From assembly GCF_003568865.1 (NCBI RefSeq), contig NZ_CP031115.1:2108001-2172000 (forward strand): a stretch of 64,000 nucleotides of DNA, read 5' to 3'. The notes under the pieces were generated by a model. That model was given only the letters and a program-made list of their open reading frames with translations. It had not been told where the DNA came from and made no database searches. Both the position numbers and the translations under genes were made by a program. Positions 1 to 8,756 of this stretch are shown one piece after another (position 1 is the stretch's first letter; the number at the start of each line of letters is the position of its first letter). This DNA comes from Rubrobacter indicoceani. Lineage in GTDB: Bacteria > Actinomycetota > Rubrobacteria > Rubrobacterales > Rubrobacteraceae.

Positions 1-367
1 CCGAAACGCCGGCGGTCGTCATGGCTACCGGGCCGCCGTTTCGGCCTCCGACGCGGTGTATAAGCGTCCCGGCTCCGTATCCGGCGGCGCCGGAGAGGAT
101 AAAGGTGAGGAATCCTATCTGGAAGATCACGGAAACGACGAGCAGCCCGGCGGCGGCCACCCCGACCCCGGTAAGGACCGTTTTGGCGATCTGGTTTGTC
201 TTCATGACCCCGGCGCGCGCCCCGCGAGGCAGGCGGGCGTCATCGGGGCACTTGATGCCGACATCGGTCTGAACCATGCACTCCGTGCAGATAGGTCTGC
301 CGCAGGTGGCGCAGGAGATTCGTGTGTCGCGGCCAGGGTGTCGGTAGCACTTCATTACCTCGGGCAT
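1..367 (-). CDS. B-box-type zinc-finger membrane protein (3' part cut off by the window edge)
   Basis: An open frame runs on the minus strand from an ATG at 365-367 to the window edge (122 codons). The start lies 3 bp beyond the hspR stop, so it is probably the last visible gene of the dnaK operon. Near the N-terminus there is a Cys/His cluster (C7, H10, C19, C22, C27, C30, then a further CPDD) like the B-box-type zinc fingers found on small bacterial membrane proteins and some rhomboid proteases. Residues about 60-105 form one or two hydrophobic segments rich in Gly and Ala. A membrane protein with a cytosolic zinc finger is inferred. The C-terminus is missing, so a rhomboid domain further on cannot be excluded. 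Function unknown. Confidence 0.7.
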   Translation of the reverse strand, partial: MPEVMKCYRHPGRDTRISCATCGRPICTECMVQTDVGIKCPDDARLPRGARAGVMKTNQIAKTVLTGVGVAAAGLLVVSVIFQIGFLTFILSGAAGYGAGTLIHRVGGRNGGPVAMTTAGVS

Positions 368-370
368 CTC

Positions 371-817
371 TTAGAATGAGTCCTTTCTGGATCTGTGCTG
401 CTCATCTGTCGGTCCCGCACCCCCGGCCTTGTGGCGAATGACCACCTCGGCCTTGGGGATCAGGACCAGCTCACGCTTGTAGCTTCGGTGCACCTCTGCG
501 ATGGCGCGCTCGTACTCGGCCTCGCGAGCTTCGAGCCTGCGGACGAGCCGGGTGTTCTGCTCTTCGAGCGACCTCACCCGCGCTTCCAGTTCAAGGATCT
601 TCCGCACCCCGGCGAGGTTGAGGCCCATCTCCTGGGTGAGACGCTGGATGTGCTGACCGAGCTCTATATCCTCCTGCGAGTAGAGGCGGGTGTTCTTGAT
701 GCTCTTGCGCGGCACAAGCAAACCCTTCTGCTCGTACATCCGGAGCGTCTGCGGATGGACCCCGATCAACTCCGAGGCGATCCCGATCATGAAAACCGGA
801 CGCTTCCTGAAGCTCAC
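371..817 (-). CDS. hspR: HspR, MerR-family heat-shock repressor
   Basis: 148 residues starting with GTG that overlaps the dnaJ stop (GTGA), so translation is probably coupled. The N-terminal MerR helix-turn-helix is clear (GVHPQTLRMYEQKGLL), followed by the wing and a dimerising coiled coil (residues about 70-110). HspR in Actinomycetota represses its own dnaK operon by binding HAIR inverted repeats, with DnaK as co-repressor. Its place as the fourth gene after dnaK-grpE-dnaJ is the classical arrangement. The tail is basic and lacks metal-sensing cysteines, as expected for HspR rather than a metal-responsive MerR protein. Confidence 0.93.
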   Translation of the reverse strand: MSFRKRPVFMIGIASELIGVHPQTLRMYEQKGLLVPRKSIKNTRLYSQEDIELGQHIQRLTQEMGLNLAGVRKILELEARVRSLEEQNTRLVRRLEAREAEYERAIAEVHRSYKRELVLIPKAEVVIRHKAGGAGPTDEQHRSRKDSF

Positions 818-1926
818 CGATCAGTCGCCCCCTCGAACAACGCTTGGCGAACGTCCTCGTCGCGCTCGTCGGCCAGCGCCTCAAGGATTTCCCGCTCCCG
901 CTTCGTGACCTTTTTCGGCACAACAACCCTTACACGAACGATAAGGTCCCCCCGGACGCCACCTTTCCTAGCGCTCGGAGAGCCTTCGCCTCTGACCTTG
1001 AACTGCCGTCCGTCCTCGGTCCCGGCGGGCAGCTTGAGCTTTACCCTGCCGCCACCCGGCTTCGGAACCTCTATCCCGGCCCCGAGCGTCGCCTCCACGA
1101 AGCTGACCGGTACCTCCACGACAAAGTCATCCCCGCGCCGGACAAAGAGCGGATGCTCCTCGACGTGGGTAACAACGTACAGGTCGCCGTTCGGCCCGCC
1201 CTTTCGACCAGCGCTCCCCCGGCCCGGAACCCGAACCTTCATTCCGTCTCTGGCCCCAGCCGGAATCCTGACCGTAACCTGTCTGGCCCGGCTCACGCGA
1301 CCGCTCCCCGAACACGACGAACAGGGACGCTCTATATAGACCCCCTCGCCACCACACTTCCGGCACGACTCCGAGAGCGCAAAGAACCCCTGATCCCGGG
1401 TGTAAGTTCCCCGCCCCCCGCAATCCGGACAACTCCTCATCGTCGTGCCGGGGGCCGCCCCCGAACCACCACAGTCCATACACTGATCCTCTACCGTCGC
1501 CCGAACCCGGGTCGTAACACCTTCCAGCGCGTCTCTGAACTTCAAGTTCACGCTTACTGTTACGTCCTCACCGCGTATCTTTTGCGGGCTCTGAGCCTGT
1601 TGACGGCCAAAGACATCCCCGAGCCCGCCGAACCCTCCGAAGAGGTCGGAGAACTCGGAGAAGCCACCCGTACCTCCCTGTCCCCCGGTCGGGCTTCCCT
1701 GTCCGAAGTACGAGGTCGGCCCCGCGTCGTACTGCCTTTTTTTCTCGGGGTTTGAGAGGGTTTCGTAGGCGTTCTGGATCTCCTTGAACTTCACCTCGGA
1801 GGCGGGGTCGTCGGGGTTCGCGTCGGGATGGTGCTTCCGGGCGAGCTTCCGGTAGGCGGCGCGGATCTCGTCCTTGGAAGCATCGCGCTTCAAACCGAGA
1901 ACGCCGTAGAGATCCTTTGTCTCCAT
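814..1926 (-). CDS. dnaJ: DnaJ co-chaperone (type I Hsp40)
   Basis: 370 residues, normal length for DnaJ. The J domain (residues about 4-70) carries the HPD tripeptide that stimulates DnaK ATPase. A Gly/Phe-rich linker follows at about 75-110. The zinc-binding region (about 145-215) has four CxxCxGxG-type repeats (CMDCGGSG, CPDCGGRG, CRKCGGEG, CSSCSGSG), then the C-terminal substrate-binding domains. It delivers unfolded clients to DnaK in the cytosol. It lies 34 bp after grpE and overlaps hspR. Some Actinomycetota carry two DnaJ paralogues; this is the operon-encoded one. Confidence 0.96.
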   Translation of the reverse strand: METKDLYGVLGLKRDASKDEIRAAYRKLARKHHPDANPDDPASEVKFKEIQNAYETLSNPEKKRQYDAGPTSYFGQGSPTGGQGGTGGFSEFSDLFGGFGGLGDVFGRQQAQSPQKIRGEDVTVSVNLKFRDALEGVTTRVRATVEDQCMDCGGSGAAPGTTMRSCPDCGGRGTYTRDQGFFALSESCRKCGGEGVYIERPCSSCSGSGRVSRARQVTVRIPAGARDGMKVRVPGRGSAGRKGGPNGDLYVVTHVEEHPLFVRRGDDFVVEVPVSFVEATLGAGIEVPKPGGGRVKLKLPAGTEDGRQFKVRGEGSPSARKGGVRGDLIVRVRVVVPKKVTKREREILEALADERDEDVRQALFEGATDR

Positions 1927-1960
1927 TAGACTTTACCTGTACCTTAGCTTCATCTGACTC

Positions 1961-2596
1961 CTACTGGGCGACCACGACTTTGGCGACGCGCACGGTCCTA
2001 CCGTTCAGGAGGTAGCCGCGCTCGAAGGTCTGCAGGACAGTGCCTTCCTCATGTTCGTCGGAGGGCTGGCTCATAACGGCTTCGTGGATGTTCGGGTCGA
2101 AGTGTTCACCGTCGGACTCGACGGGGAGTAGCCCCTCGTTGTCAAGGACCTCTACAAGCTGGTCGCGCGTCGCCCGGACGCCCTCACGCACATCGCCCTC
2201 CGACTCAAGGGCGCGGTCGAGGTTGTCCAGCACCGGCAGCAGCGACACCAGTATGCGCTCCGAGGCGGTCTGGAGGATTCGCTCCCGCTCCCGTTCGAGC
2301 CGCTTGCGCGAGTTGTCGAACTCGGCCCTCAGCCGAAGCATGGAGTCAAGGTACTCGTCGCGTTCGCGGGTCGTCTGCTCCAGTTGCGCCTCGACCTCTT
2401 CGAGTCGGGCGGCGGGGTCGTCTTCCGGCCTGGCCTCTGAACGGACCTCGTCAGCAGCGGGTTCCCTGTCCACTACTTCAGCCTCTTCAACGACCTCATC
2501 CGGTACGAGGTTCGCCTCCGGTTCGGCGTCGGTGCCCGGTTCCGGTTTGCCGGGGTTCTGTGCCTCCGGCTCGCGGTTGTTCTCTTCGGTACTCAA
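1961..2596 (-). CDS. grpE: GrpE nucleotide exchange factor
   Basis: 211 residues. The first 65 or so are acidic and disordered, then a long coiled coil (about 65-125) and the C-terminal beta domain (about 140-211) with the family features [15 protein letters not shown] and FDPNIHEAV. GrpE releases ADP from DnaK and acts as a thermosensor in the chaperone cycle. The start is TTG at 2594-2596, supported by a purine-rich GAGGGG about 8 bases upstream. It sits between dnaK and dnaJ; an 89-bp gap containing a 10-bp-stem hairpin separates it from dnaK. Confidence 0.94.
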   Translation of the reverse strand: MSTEENNREPEAQNPGKPEPGTDAEPEANLVPDEVVEEAEVVDREPAADEVRSEARPEDDPAARLEEVEAQLEQTTRERDEYLDSMLRLRAEFDNSRKRLERERERILQTASERILVSLLPVLDNLDRALESEGDVREGVRATRDQLVEVLDNEGLLPVESDGEHFDPNIHEAVMSQPSDEHEEGTVLQTFERGYLLNGRTVRVAKVVVAQ

Positions 2597-2619
2597 TCTA
2601 TAGGCCCCTCTTGATGAGT

Positions 2620-2651
2620 CCGGGACGGAGACTACGGAGTTTCCGTCCCGG
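2620..2651 (-). terminator. Intercistronic hairpin between dnaK and grpE
   Basis: A perfect 10-bp stem (2620-2629 pairing with 2642-2651, CCGGGACGGA and its complement) with a 12-nt loop lies 34 bp after the dnaK stop and before grpE. No strong U-tract follows on the minus strand. It may be a leaky terminator, a processing site or a 3' stabiliser that keeps DnaK in excess over GrpE and DnaJ. The stem is seen; the role is inferred. Confidence 0.5.
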
Positions 2652-2685
2652 CGGATTAAGGAAATATGCTCGGCCCGGCGGTTCG

Positions 2686-4602
2686 CTAGGAGCGGTCCGA
2701 GCCGCCGTTGCGATCGCGGTCAGCATCGTCCTCGTCTATGACCTCCGCGTCTTCGACAAGGTCGTCTTCGTCGGCGCGGGTATCGGAGGCGCTGGCCTGC
2801 TGCTCCTGAGCCTGCGCGTAGAGAACTTCGGAGAGCTTGTGCGAAGCCGTCATCAAGGCTTCCTGCTTGACCTTTATCTCCTCGATGTCGTTTCCGGCGA
2901 GGGCCTCCTTTGCCTCCTTTATCGCCTGCTCGACCTGGATCTTTGTCTCTCCGTCTACCTTGCCGTTCACGTCGTTCAGGGACTTCTCTATGGAGTAGAC
3001 GAGGCTGTCGGCGTTGTTGCGGACGTCGGCTTCCTCCCTCTTGCGCCGGTCTTCGTCGGCGTGGGATTCCGCGTCGCGTACCATCTGTTCGATGTCCGCA
3101 TCCGACAGACCACCCGAGGCCGTGATCGTGATCCTCTGCTCCTTGCCCGTCCCGAGGTCCTTCGCTCCGACGTTTACGATGCCGTTCGCGTCTATGTCGA
3201 ACGAAACCTCTATCTGAGGTACACCCCTAGGTGCGGGCGGGATGCCGACAAGCTGGAAGTTGCCGATAAGCTTGTTGTACGAAGCGATTTCACGCTCGCC
3301 CTGGTAGACCTTTATCTCCACCGAACCCTGGTTGTCGTCGGCGGTGGTGAAGGTCTCAGCCTTACGTGTAGGTATAGTCGTGTTCCGCTCGATAAGCTTT
3401 GTCATAACGCCGCCCTTGGTCTCGATGCCGAGGGAGAGCGGGGTAACGTCGAGAAGGAGGACGTCCTTGACCTCACCGGCGAGGACCCCGGCCTGGATGG
3501 CGGCACCGATAGCGACGACCTCGTCGGGGTTGATACCCCGGTGCGGCTCCTTGCCGGTTATCTCCTTGACCTGCTCCTGCACGGCGGGGATACGCGTTGA
3601 GCCTCCGACGAGGATGATCTGATCTATCTCACCCTGCTGGAGCCCGGCGTCGCGCATCGCCTGACGCACCGGGTTCGCCGTCGCTTCGACGAGGTCGCTC
3701 GTGAGCTGGTTGAACTGGGCGCGGCTGAGCGTCAGGTCCATGTGCTTCGGGCCGTTCGCGTCGGCCGTGATGAACGGCAAGTTGATGGACGTGGAGGTCG
3801 TGGAGGAGAGCTCCTTCTTTGCCTTCTCCGCCGCTTCGAGAAGTCGCTGGCTCGCCATCTTGTCGTTGGAGAGGTCTATGCCCTCGGACTTCTTGAACTC
3901 GGAGACAAGCCAGTCAACTATCTTCTCGTCGAAGTCGTCGCCGCCGAGGTGGTTGTTCCCGCTCGTGGCCTTGACCTCGAAGACGCCATCTCCGAGTTCG
4001 AGGATGGACACGTCGAACGTACCGCCGCCGAGGTCAAAGACAAGGATGGTCTGATCGGTCTCTTTGTCGAGGCCATAGGCGAGCGCCGCCGCGGTCGGCT
4101 CGTTGATAATGCGCTTGACGTTCAGCCCGGCGATGCGGCCCGCGTCTTTTGTAGCCTGCCGCTGAGCGTCCTCGAAGTAGGCCGGGACGGTGATGACGGC
4201 GTCGGTTACTTCCTCGCCGAAGTACTCTTCAGCGTCCCTTTTGAGCTTCTGCAGCGTCATCGCGCTGATCTCCTGCGGCGAGTACTCCTCATCGGCTATC
4301 TTGACCTGAACATCGCCGCCGGAACCCGAGGTCACCTCGTAGCTCGTGCGCTCGTTCTTCACGTCGTTGTAGCGCATGCCCATGAAGCGCTTGATTGAAT
4401 AAACCGTCCGGTCGGGGTTTGTAACCGCCTGACGTCGGGCCAGCTGACCCACGAGCCGGTCCCCGCTCTTCCGGTCGAATGCAACCACCGAAGGTGTCGT
4501 CCGCTCTCCCTCGGAGTTCGTTATGACGACCGGGTCGCCACCCTCCAGAACGGCCACGCAACTGTTCGTTGTCCCGAGGTCTATCCCTATGCTCTTGCCC
4601 AT
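2686..4602 (-). CDS. dnaK: DnaK (Hsp70) chaperone
   Basis: 638 residues, full length. The ATPase domain opens with [13 protein letters not shown] and contains the phosphate loops [10 protein letters not shown] and [10 protein letters not shown]. The hydrophobic linker ([14 protein letters not shown]) leads into the substrate-binding domain and helical lid. The C-terminus is acidic and ends in a Gly/Ser/Arg tail. DnaK is the ATP-dependent hub of cytosolic folding and in this group also co-repressor with HspR. It is first in the operon, behind a TTGAAG-N17-TATACT promoter and a GAAAGGA Shine-Dalgarno. Confidence 0.98.
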   Translation of the reverse strand: MGKSIGIDLGTTNSCVAVLEGGDPVVITNSEGERTTPSVVAFDRKSGDRLVGQLARRQAVTNPDRTVYSIKRFMGMRYNDVKNERTSYEVTSGSGGDVQVKIADEEYSPQEISAMTLQKLKRDAEEYFGEEVTDAVITVPAYFEDAQRQATKDAGRIAGLNVKRIINEPTAAALAYGLDKETDQTILVFDLGGGTFDVSILELGDGVFEVKATSGNNHLGGDDFDEKIVDWLVSEFKKSEGIDLSNDKMASQRLLEAAEKAKKELSSTTSTSINLPFITADANGPKHMDLTLSRAQFNQLTSDLVEATANPVRQAMRDAGLQQGEIDQIILVGGSTRIPAVQEQVKEITGKEPHRGINPDEVVAIGAAIQAGVLAGEVKDVLLLDVTPLSLGIETKGGVMTKLIERNTTIPTRKAETFTTADDNQGSVEIKVYQGEREIASYNKLIGNFQLVGIPPAPRGVPQIEVSFDIDANGIVNVGAKDLGTGKEQRITITASGGLSDADIEQMVRDAESHADEDRRKREEADVRNNADSLVYSIEKSLNDVNGKVDGETKIQVEQAIKEAKEALAGNDIEEIKVKQEALMTASHKLSEVLYAQAQEQQASASDTRADEDDLVEDAEVIDEDDADRDRNGGSDRS

Positions 4603-4655
4603 TTAGCTTCCTTTCGATCTGTCAGATAACACCAAGCGTGATCTAATGCTCTGTA

Positions 4656-4685
4656 AGTATAAAATCTAAGTGTCCGAGCTTCAAG
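4656..4685 (-). promoter_or_regulatory. dnaK promoter overlapped by a degenerate HAIR-like dyad
   Basis: Read on the minus strand, -35 TTGAAG (4679-4684) and -10 TATACT (4656-4661) are exactly 17 bp apart, a good vegetative promoter about 55 bp before the dnaK ATG. Overlapping the -35 and spacer is a 7-7-7 arrangement (4665-4685) that matches the HspR HAIR consensus (CTTGAGT-N7-ACTCAAG) at 9 of 14 positions with the correct spacing. The promoter is well supported by eye; the operator is only suggestive. Confidence 0.55.
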
Positions 4686-4798
4686 TTTACGAAGTCCATG
4701 TTACAGGGAGAATACGAGGGGCGAGCGAGACGGTTTCAGGTAGGATAGACGTGTAAATAGCGGGTTCTTCGGAGCGGCTGGTATCGAGAGGGTTTCGG

Positions 4799-5494
4799 GT
4801 GGAAGAGAACATCTTGCTGGTGGACGACGATGCGGCGCTGCTGGAGGTAACGTCCATAGTTTTGATGTCCGAGGGCTATGAGGTCGTGACCGCGGAGGAC
4901 GGGGTCGAGGCGCTCAGGCTTCTGGACCGGGGCAACTACGACCTTGTGGTTCTGGACGTGATGATGCCGAAGCTCTCGGGTTTCGAGGTTTTAAAGGAGA
5001 TCCGGGAGAAGAGCGACGTTCCGGTGGTCCTGTTGACGGCGAAAAGCCAGTCGGTGGACAAGGTCGTCGGGCTGGAGCTCGGAGCCGACGACTACATCAC
5101 GAAGCCCTTCGACACAAAAGAGTTCCTTGCGCGGATCAAGGCGATCCTCAGGCGGTTCGGAAGAAACGACGGAGAGAGCCGTGCCGGGGTGATCAGGCTC
5201 GGGCCGATTGAGCTGGATCAGAACGGCTACACCGTCAGCCGCGACGGTGAGGTGCTCGACCTCACCCCGACGGAGTTCAGGATTCTTGCGCTGCTGATGA
5301 AGCGTCCCGGTCAGGCTTTTACGCGGGCGCAGATCTCGGAGGCCGTTTCGACGAGTTCACACTATCTGGCGAGTCGGTATATAGACGTGCACATAAGTCG
5401 TTTGAGGTCGAAGATCGAGCGGGACCCTTCAAAGCCCGGCATAGTTCAGACCGTGCCGAGCGTGGGTTACCGGGCTGCGCGTCCCGGCAAGTAA
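4799..5494 (+). CDS. OmpR/PhoB-family response regulator (MtrA-like)
   Basis: 231 residues from a GTG start. The receiver domain shows the acidic pocket DDD (9-11), phospho-acceptor D53 (LVVLDVMMPK), T80 and K102. The winged-helix DNA-binding domain (about 130-230) contains LTPTEFRILALL and the recognition helix region DVHISRLRSKIE. The sensor kinase and a lipoprotein follow directly, the same layout as MtrA-MtrB-LpqB, which controls cell-wall and division genes in Actinomycetota. MtrA identity is inferred from context; PhoP- or RegX3-type regulators look similar. Confidence 0.9.
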   Translation: MEENILLVDDDAALLEVTSIVLMSEGYEVVTAEDGVEALRLLDRGNYDLVVLDVMMPKLSGFEVLKEIREKSDVPVVLLTAKSQSVDKVVGLELGADDYITKPFDTKEFLARIKAILRRFGRNDGESRAGVIRLGPIELDQNGYTVSRDGEVLDLTPTEFRILALLMKRPGQAFTRAQISEAVSTSSHYLASRYIDVHISRLRSKIERDPSKPGIVQTVPSVGYRAARPGK

Positions 5495-5524
5495 GTCGCT
5501 CTCGGCGGTCAGGCGGGTTTTTCG

Positions 5525-7471
5525 GTGAAGACGCTTGGTAAACGAACCGGGTTCCGGCGAAAGAGGCCGGGCTGGCTTAAATGGAGCTCCGAGGCGGGGT
5601 CTTCGAGCACGCTCGGCCTGAAGGCGCGGGTCTTTATCGCGCTTGTCGGCATCTCATCGGTCGCGAGCCTCGTTATCGGGCTGGTGCTGTACTACTTTGC
5701 CCAGACGCGGCTCACCGAGGCGGAGAACAACCTGCTCGAGCAGCGTTCGAGGACGGCCAACGCCGGGGCCATAGCCTTTGTGGAGGTCCAGAGAAACCCG
5801 GAGGATCAGACCCTCCCGGCCCCCGACACCTACGCCGAGGAACTCACGCAGGTCGTGGCCGACCCGACGGGTCTCGGGGTGGTGTACATCGGTCCGGGCG
5901 GGAGGCCGCTTGCCGCAAGGGACGGCCTCGGGGACTCGGCCCCGCCGGAGCAGACGCTCGAGAGCCTCGGGGTCAACCCGACGGTCATCGAGGCGGTGCA
6001 GAGTTCGTCGAGCGGCGAGGGTCGACTCGTCCGGGGCGAAGAGGGATACGTCGCCGTCTGGCCGCTCGCCGTCGGGGACGGTGCGCCGCAGGGGGTCATG
6101 GTCTACGACTCGCCGCAGGATGAGCTGTCGCAGACGCTCTCCTACCTCAGGTTCGGGATAGTCGGGGCTATCCTGACGAGCGTCGCCCTCGGCAGCCTCG
6201 CAAGCTACGTGATGGCGCGTCAGATCACCCGCCCGCTCACCGAGACCCGCGACGCCGCCATCCGCATAGCCTCCGGCGACTACAACACCAGCGTCCCCGT
6301 TACAAGCCGCGACGAGCTCGGCGAGGTCGCCCGGGCCGTCAACTACATGTCAGAGGAGATAGAGCACTACGTCGGGGAGATCCAGGAACAGAAACGTCGC
6401 CTCGAAGCGGTGCTCGAAGCCACCCCCGAAGCCCTGATAGCGACCGGCAGGGACGAGCGCGTAACGATGTCCAACCCGGCGGCGGGGATGCTCGGGGTCT
6501 CGGGGGATTCGCAGGGCCAGACCCTCGACGACCTCGGGGTAAACGGGGATCTGATCTCCTGTGTCAGACGGGCCGCCTCGGAGGGCTTCGCCGTCCGGGA
6601 GTTCGAGGAGAAGGGCAAGATCTACTGGGCCTACGCCGCCCGGATGCGGCCCGAAGCGGAAAAAACCTCGGACGGCCATCAGGACGACGGGCCGGAGATC
6701 ATCCTCGCCGTCCGGGACATAACGGAACATCGGTCGCTTGAGCGCTCAAAGACGGCGTTCGTCTCGGACGTTTCGCACGAGCTCAGGACCCCGCTGGCGA
6801 CGATACAGAGCGCAGTCGGCCTTCTGGAGCGGGCCGGTGAACGCCTCGACCCTCTGGAGCACCGCGCCCTGGAACTCGCGGAGGGCGAACTCGTACGGAT
6901 AAGGAACATGGTCGAGGAATTGTTGACGCTGGCCCAGATGGACTCCTGGAGGTACTCGCTGAGGCTCGACTCGAACAGCGTGGAGCGGATAATAGAGAAT
7001 GCCCGTCGCTCGGTGGCGGCGAAGGCCGAAAGGTTCGGCATAGAACTCGTCTCTCCGGAGAGGGGGGACGGCGGCGGGCTTCAGATCATCTGCGACGCGG
7101 AGAAGCTCTATCAGGTTTTCCTGAACCTCATAGACAACGCCGTCAAGTACTCGGAGTCCGGGGCGCGGGTCGAGGTCGTAGCGACGGAAGATCCCACGAG
7201 CGTTACCGTCTCCGTCCGGGATACGGGCCCGGGCATCCCCCCGGAGGACCTGCCACACCTCTTCGAGCGGTTTTACCGCGTGGACAAGAACCGCTCGCGG
7301 GCTACGGGCGGCAGCGGCCTCGGCCTCGCCATAAGCAAACAGATAGTTGAGATGCACGGGGGTGAGATCTCGGTCAGGAGCACACCGGGTGAGGGGTCCA
7401 CCTTTGCGGTTCGGCTGCCGAAGAACCCGCCCACAACCACCTCATCCTCGCAGGTGGTCCATGAAAAGTAG
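5525..7471 (+). CDS. Membrane sensor histidine kinase (MtrB-like, with PAS domain)
   Basis: 648 residues from a GTG start, 30 bp after the regulator. Order: a basic N-terminus, TM1 (about 35-60), an extracytoplasmic sensor region, TM2 (about 207-230), HAMP (about 230-285), a coiled coil, a PAS domain (about 292-395), HisKA with phospho-acceptor H418 (SHELRTPLA), then HATPase with N box (NLIDNAVKY), G1 (DTGPGIPPEDL), F box and G2 (GGSGLGLAI). It autophosphorylates and passes phosphate to the adjacent regulator. The PAS domain is an addition relative to mycobacterial MtrB, so signal input may differ. Its stop overlaps the next gene by 11 bp. Confidence 0.93.
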   Translation: MKTLGKRTGFRRKRPGWLKWSSEAGSSSTLGLKARVFIALVGISSVASLVIGLVLYYFAQTRLTEAENNLLEQRSRTANAGAIAFVEVQRNPEDQTLPAPDTYAEELTQVVADPTGLGVVYIGPGGRPLAARDGLGDSAPPEQTLESLGVNPTVIEAVQSSSSGEGRLVRGEEGYVAVWPLAVGDGAPQGVMVYDSPQDELSQTLSYLRFGIVGAILTSVALGSLASYVMARQITRPLTETRDAAIRIASGDYNTSVPVTSRDELGEVARAVNYMSEEIEHYVGEIQEQKRRLEAVLEATPEALIATGRDERVTMSNPAAGMLGVSGDSQGQTLDDLGVNGDLISCVRRAASEGFAVREFEEKGKIYWAYAARMRPEAEKTSDGHQDDGPEIILAVRDITEHRSLERSKTAFVSDVSHELRTPLATIQSAVGLLERAGERLDPLEHRALELAEGELVRIRNMVEELLTLAQMDSWRYSLRLDSNSVERIIENARRSVAAKAERFGIELVSPERGDGGGLQIICDAEKLYQVFLNLIDNAVKYSESGARVEVVATEDPTSVTVSVRDTGPGIPPEDLPHLFERFYRVDKNRSRATGGSGLGLAISKQIVEMHGGEISVRSTPGEGSTFAVRLPKNPPTTTSSSQVVHEK

Positions 7472-8753
7472 CCTCACATCCGCGTTCGTATTCGCGTTCG
7501 TATTCGCGTTCGCTCTCCGGGTCCGCCTCGCCCTGATCGCATCTGCGGGCTTTCTTTTAGTCGGCTGCGCGGCCTCGGAGGGCGTGCCGCTGCAACCGCT
7601 GCCGACCGGAAGCGGGGGAACGGAGTTGAGGCTCGGCGCCGACGTGAGGGCCGTCAGCGAAGGGCCGGGCTACAAGAGTTCTCCGGCGTGGAGTACGAAC
7701 GGTGAGCGGCTGTCCTACGTCGTTGACGGCTACGTTGTAGCCAGACCCGCAGCCGGAGCCTCGGGCGGCCGCGAACCCAGCGCCAGAACAGAGGCGGACT
7801 TCGGGGCGCAGGCCGCCCTCTGGGAGACCGACGGCGACCTCGGTGTCTTCGGGAGAGCCGACGAGGAATCGGGGGGCGTCTTCGAGGGCGTCAGGACTAT
7901 GACGCTCTACAACGTCCCCGAAGCCGGAGAGCCGACCGAGACCGCCGGGGGTATCATCTCCTTTGCCCGCCTCTCACCCGTCGTCCAGACCGGGGGCGTC
8001 CTTGAGCGCTACCTCGTCGCGAAGCGCAGGGGTCGGGAGAGCGAGCTCTCGGTCCTGCAGGGTTCGCAGACCCCGGACACCTACCGGCAGACCATCCCCG
8101 GCGTGGTTACGAGTGTCTCGATCTCACCGGACGAGACAAAAGCCGTTCTTGCCGTAAGGACCAGCGAAGCCGGGGAGACAAGCGAGTACCAGATAAAGAT
8201 CTTCGACCTCGTAACCGGTTCCCACACGGACCTCCTGGCCCTTGAACCGGGAAGCTACATAGCGGGGTCGCCGCAGTGGTCCTCGCGGGGTATCCACTAC
8301 CTCGCGGGCGACGAAACCCGCGAGTCCTCCAACTCGGCCCCGGAGATGACGACCGGCACGAGCGCGACAACCCAGAGGCTCTTTATAGTAAGAAACGGCC
8401 CGGACGGACCCTACGGTCAGCCCGCCCCGGGGCCGGGTTCCGGGTTTACGGCCTCCAACCTGCAACTCTCGCCGGACGGTCAGGAACTCGCGCTTATCGG
8501 GCGGTTGCGCTCGGACTCCCCGACAAACGTCTACGTTCTGGATCTCCGGGACTCGAGCCTTCGTCCGCTGACCGAGAACGAGGACATGGAGATGAAGAAC
8601 GGTCCGAACGACCTCTCATGGTCGCCCGACGGAAGATACCTCGCCATCGTAGCCCGGGGCGTCTCGCCCACCGGGCTCAAGGTGTACCCGGCCCCGGCCA
8701 GCGCCCTGCTGGAAGCCTTCTACAACGTCTATCGGGTACCGACGGAGGCGTAA
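7461..8753 (+). CDS. LpqB-like lipoprotein with a TolB/WD40-type propeller
   Basis: 430 residues from the ATG at 7461, inside the end of the kinase gene. A lipoprotein signal peptide is clear: basic and hydrophobic stretch, then LLVGC with the acylated Cys at residue 36. The rest has repeating beta-propeller motifs (SPAWSTNGERLSYV, SPQWSSRGIHYLA, LQLSPDGQELALIG, DLSWSPDGRYLAIV) typical of TolB/WD40-like repeats. In mycobacteria LpqB sits after mtrAB and modulates MtrB; context suggests the same here, but no GerMN domain is evident, so this is a shorter relative. The signal peptide contains a 12-bp tandem repeat (7482-7513) encoding FVFA units. Confidence 0.82.
   Translation: MKSSLTSAFVFAFVFAFALRVRLALIASAGFLLVGCAASEGVPLQPLPTGSGGTELRLGADVRAVSEGPGYKSSPAWSTNGERLSYVVDGYVVARPAAGASGGREPSARTEADFGAQAALWETDGDLGVFGRADEESGGVFEGVRTMTLYNVPEAGEPTETAGGIISFARLSPVVQTGGVLERYLVAKRRGRESELSVLQGSQTPDTYRQTIPGVVTSVSISPDETKAVLAVRTSEAGETSEYQIKIFDLVTGSHTDLLALEPGSYIAGSPQWSSRGIHYLAGDETRESSNSAPEMTTGTSATTQRLFIVRNGPDGPYGQPAPGPGSGFTASNLQLSPDGQELALIGRLRSDSPTNVYVLDLRDSSLRPLTENEDMEMKNGPNDLSWSPDGRYLAIVARGVSPTGLKVYPAPASALLEAFYNVYRVPTEA
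7482..7513 (+). repeat. 12-bp tandem repeat inside the lipoprotein signal peptide
   Basis: Unit GCGTTCGTATTC is present about 2.7 times, encoding repeated Ala-Phe-Val-Phe in the hydrophobic core. The unit is a multiple of three, so copy changes would alter h-region length by four residues without breaking the frame. Confidence 0.8.
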
Positions 8754-8756
8754 GCC

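Noticed and set aside
395-1755. Long plus-strand frames opposite hspR and dnaJ
   Set aside because: They are antisense shadows of strongly recognisable minus-strand genes in GC-rich DNA and have no family character.
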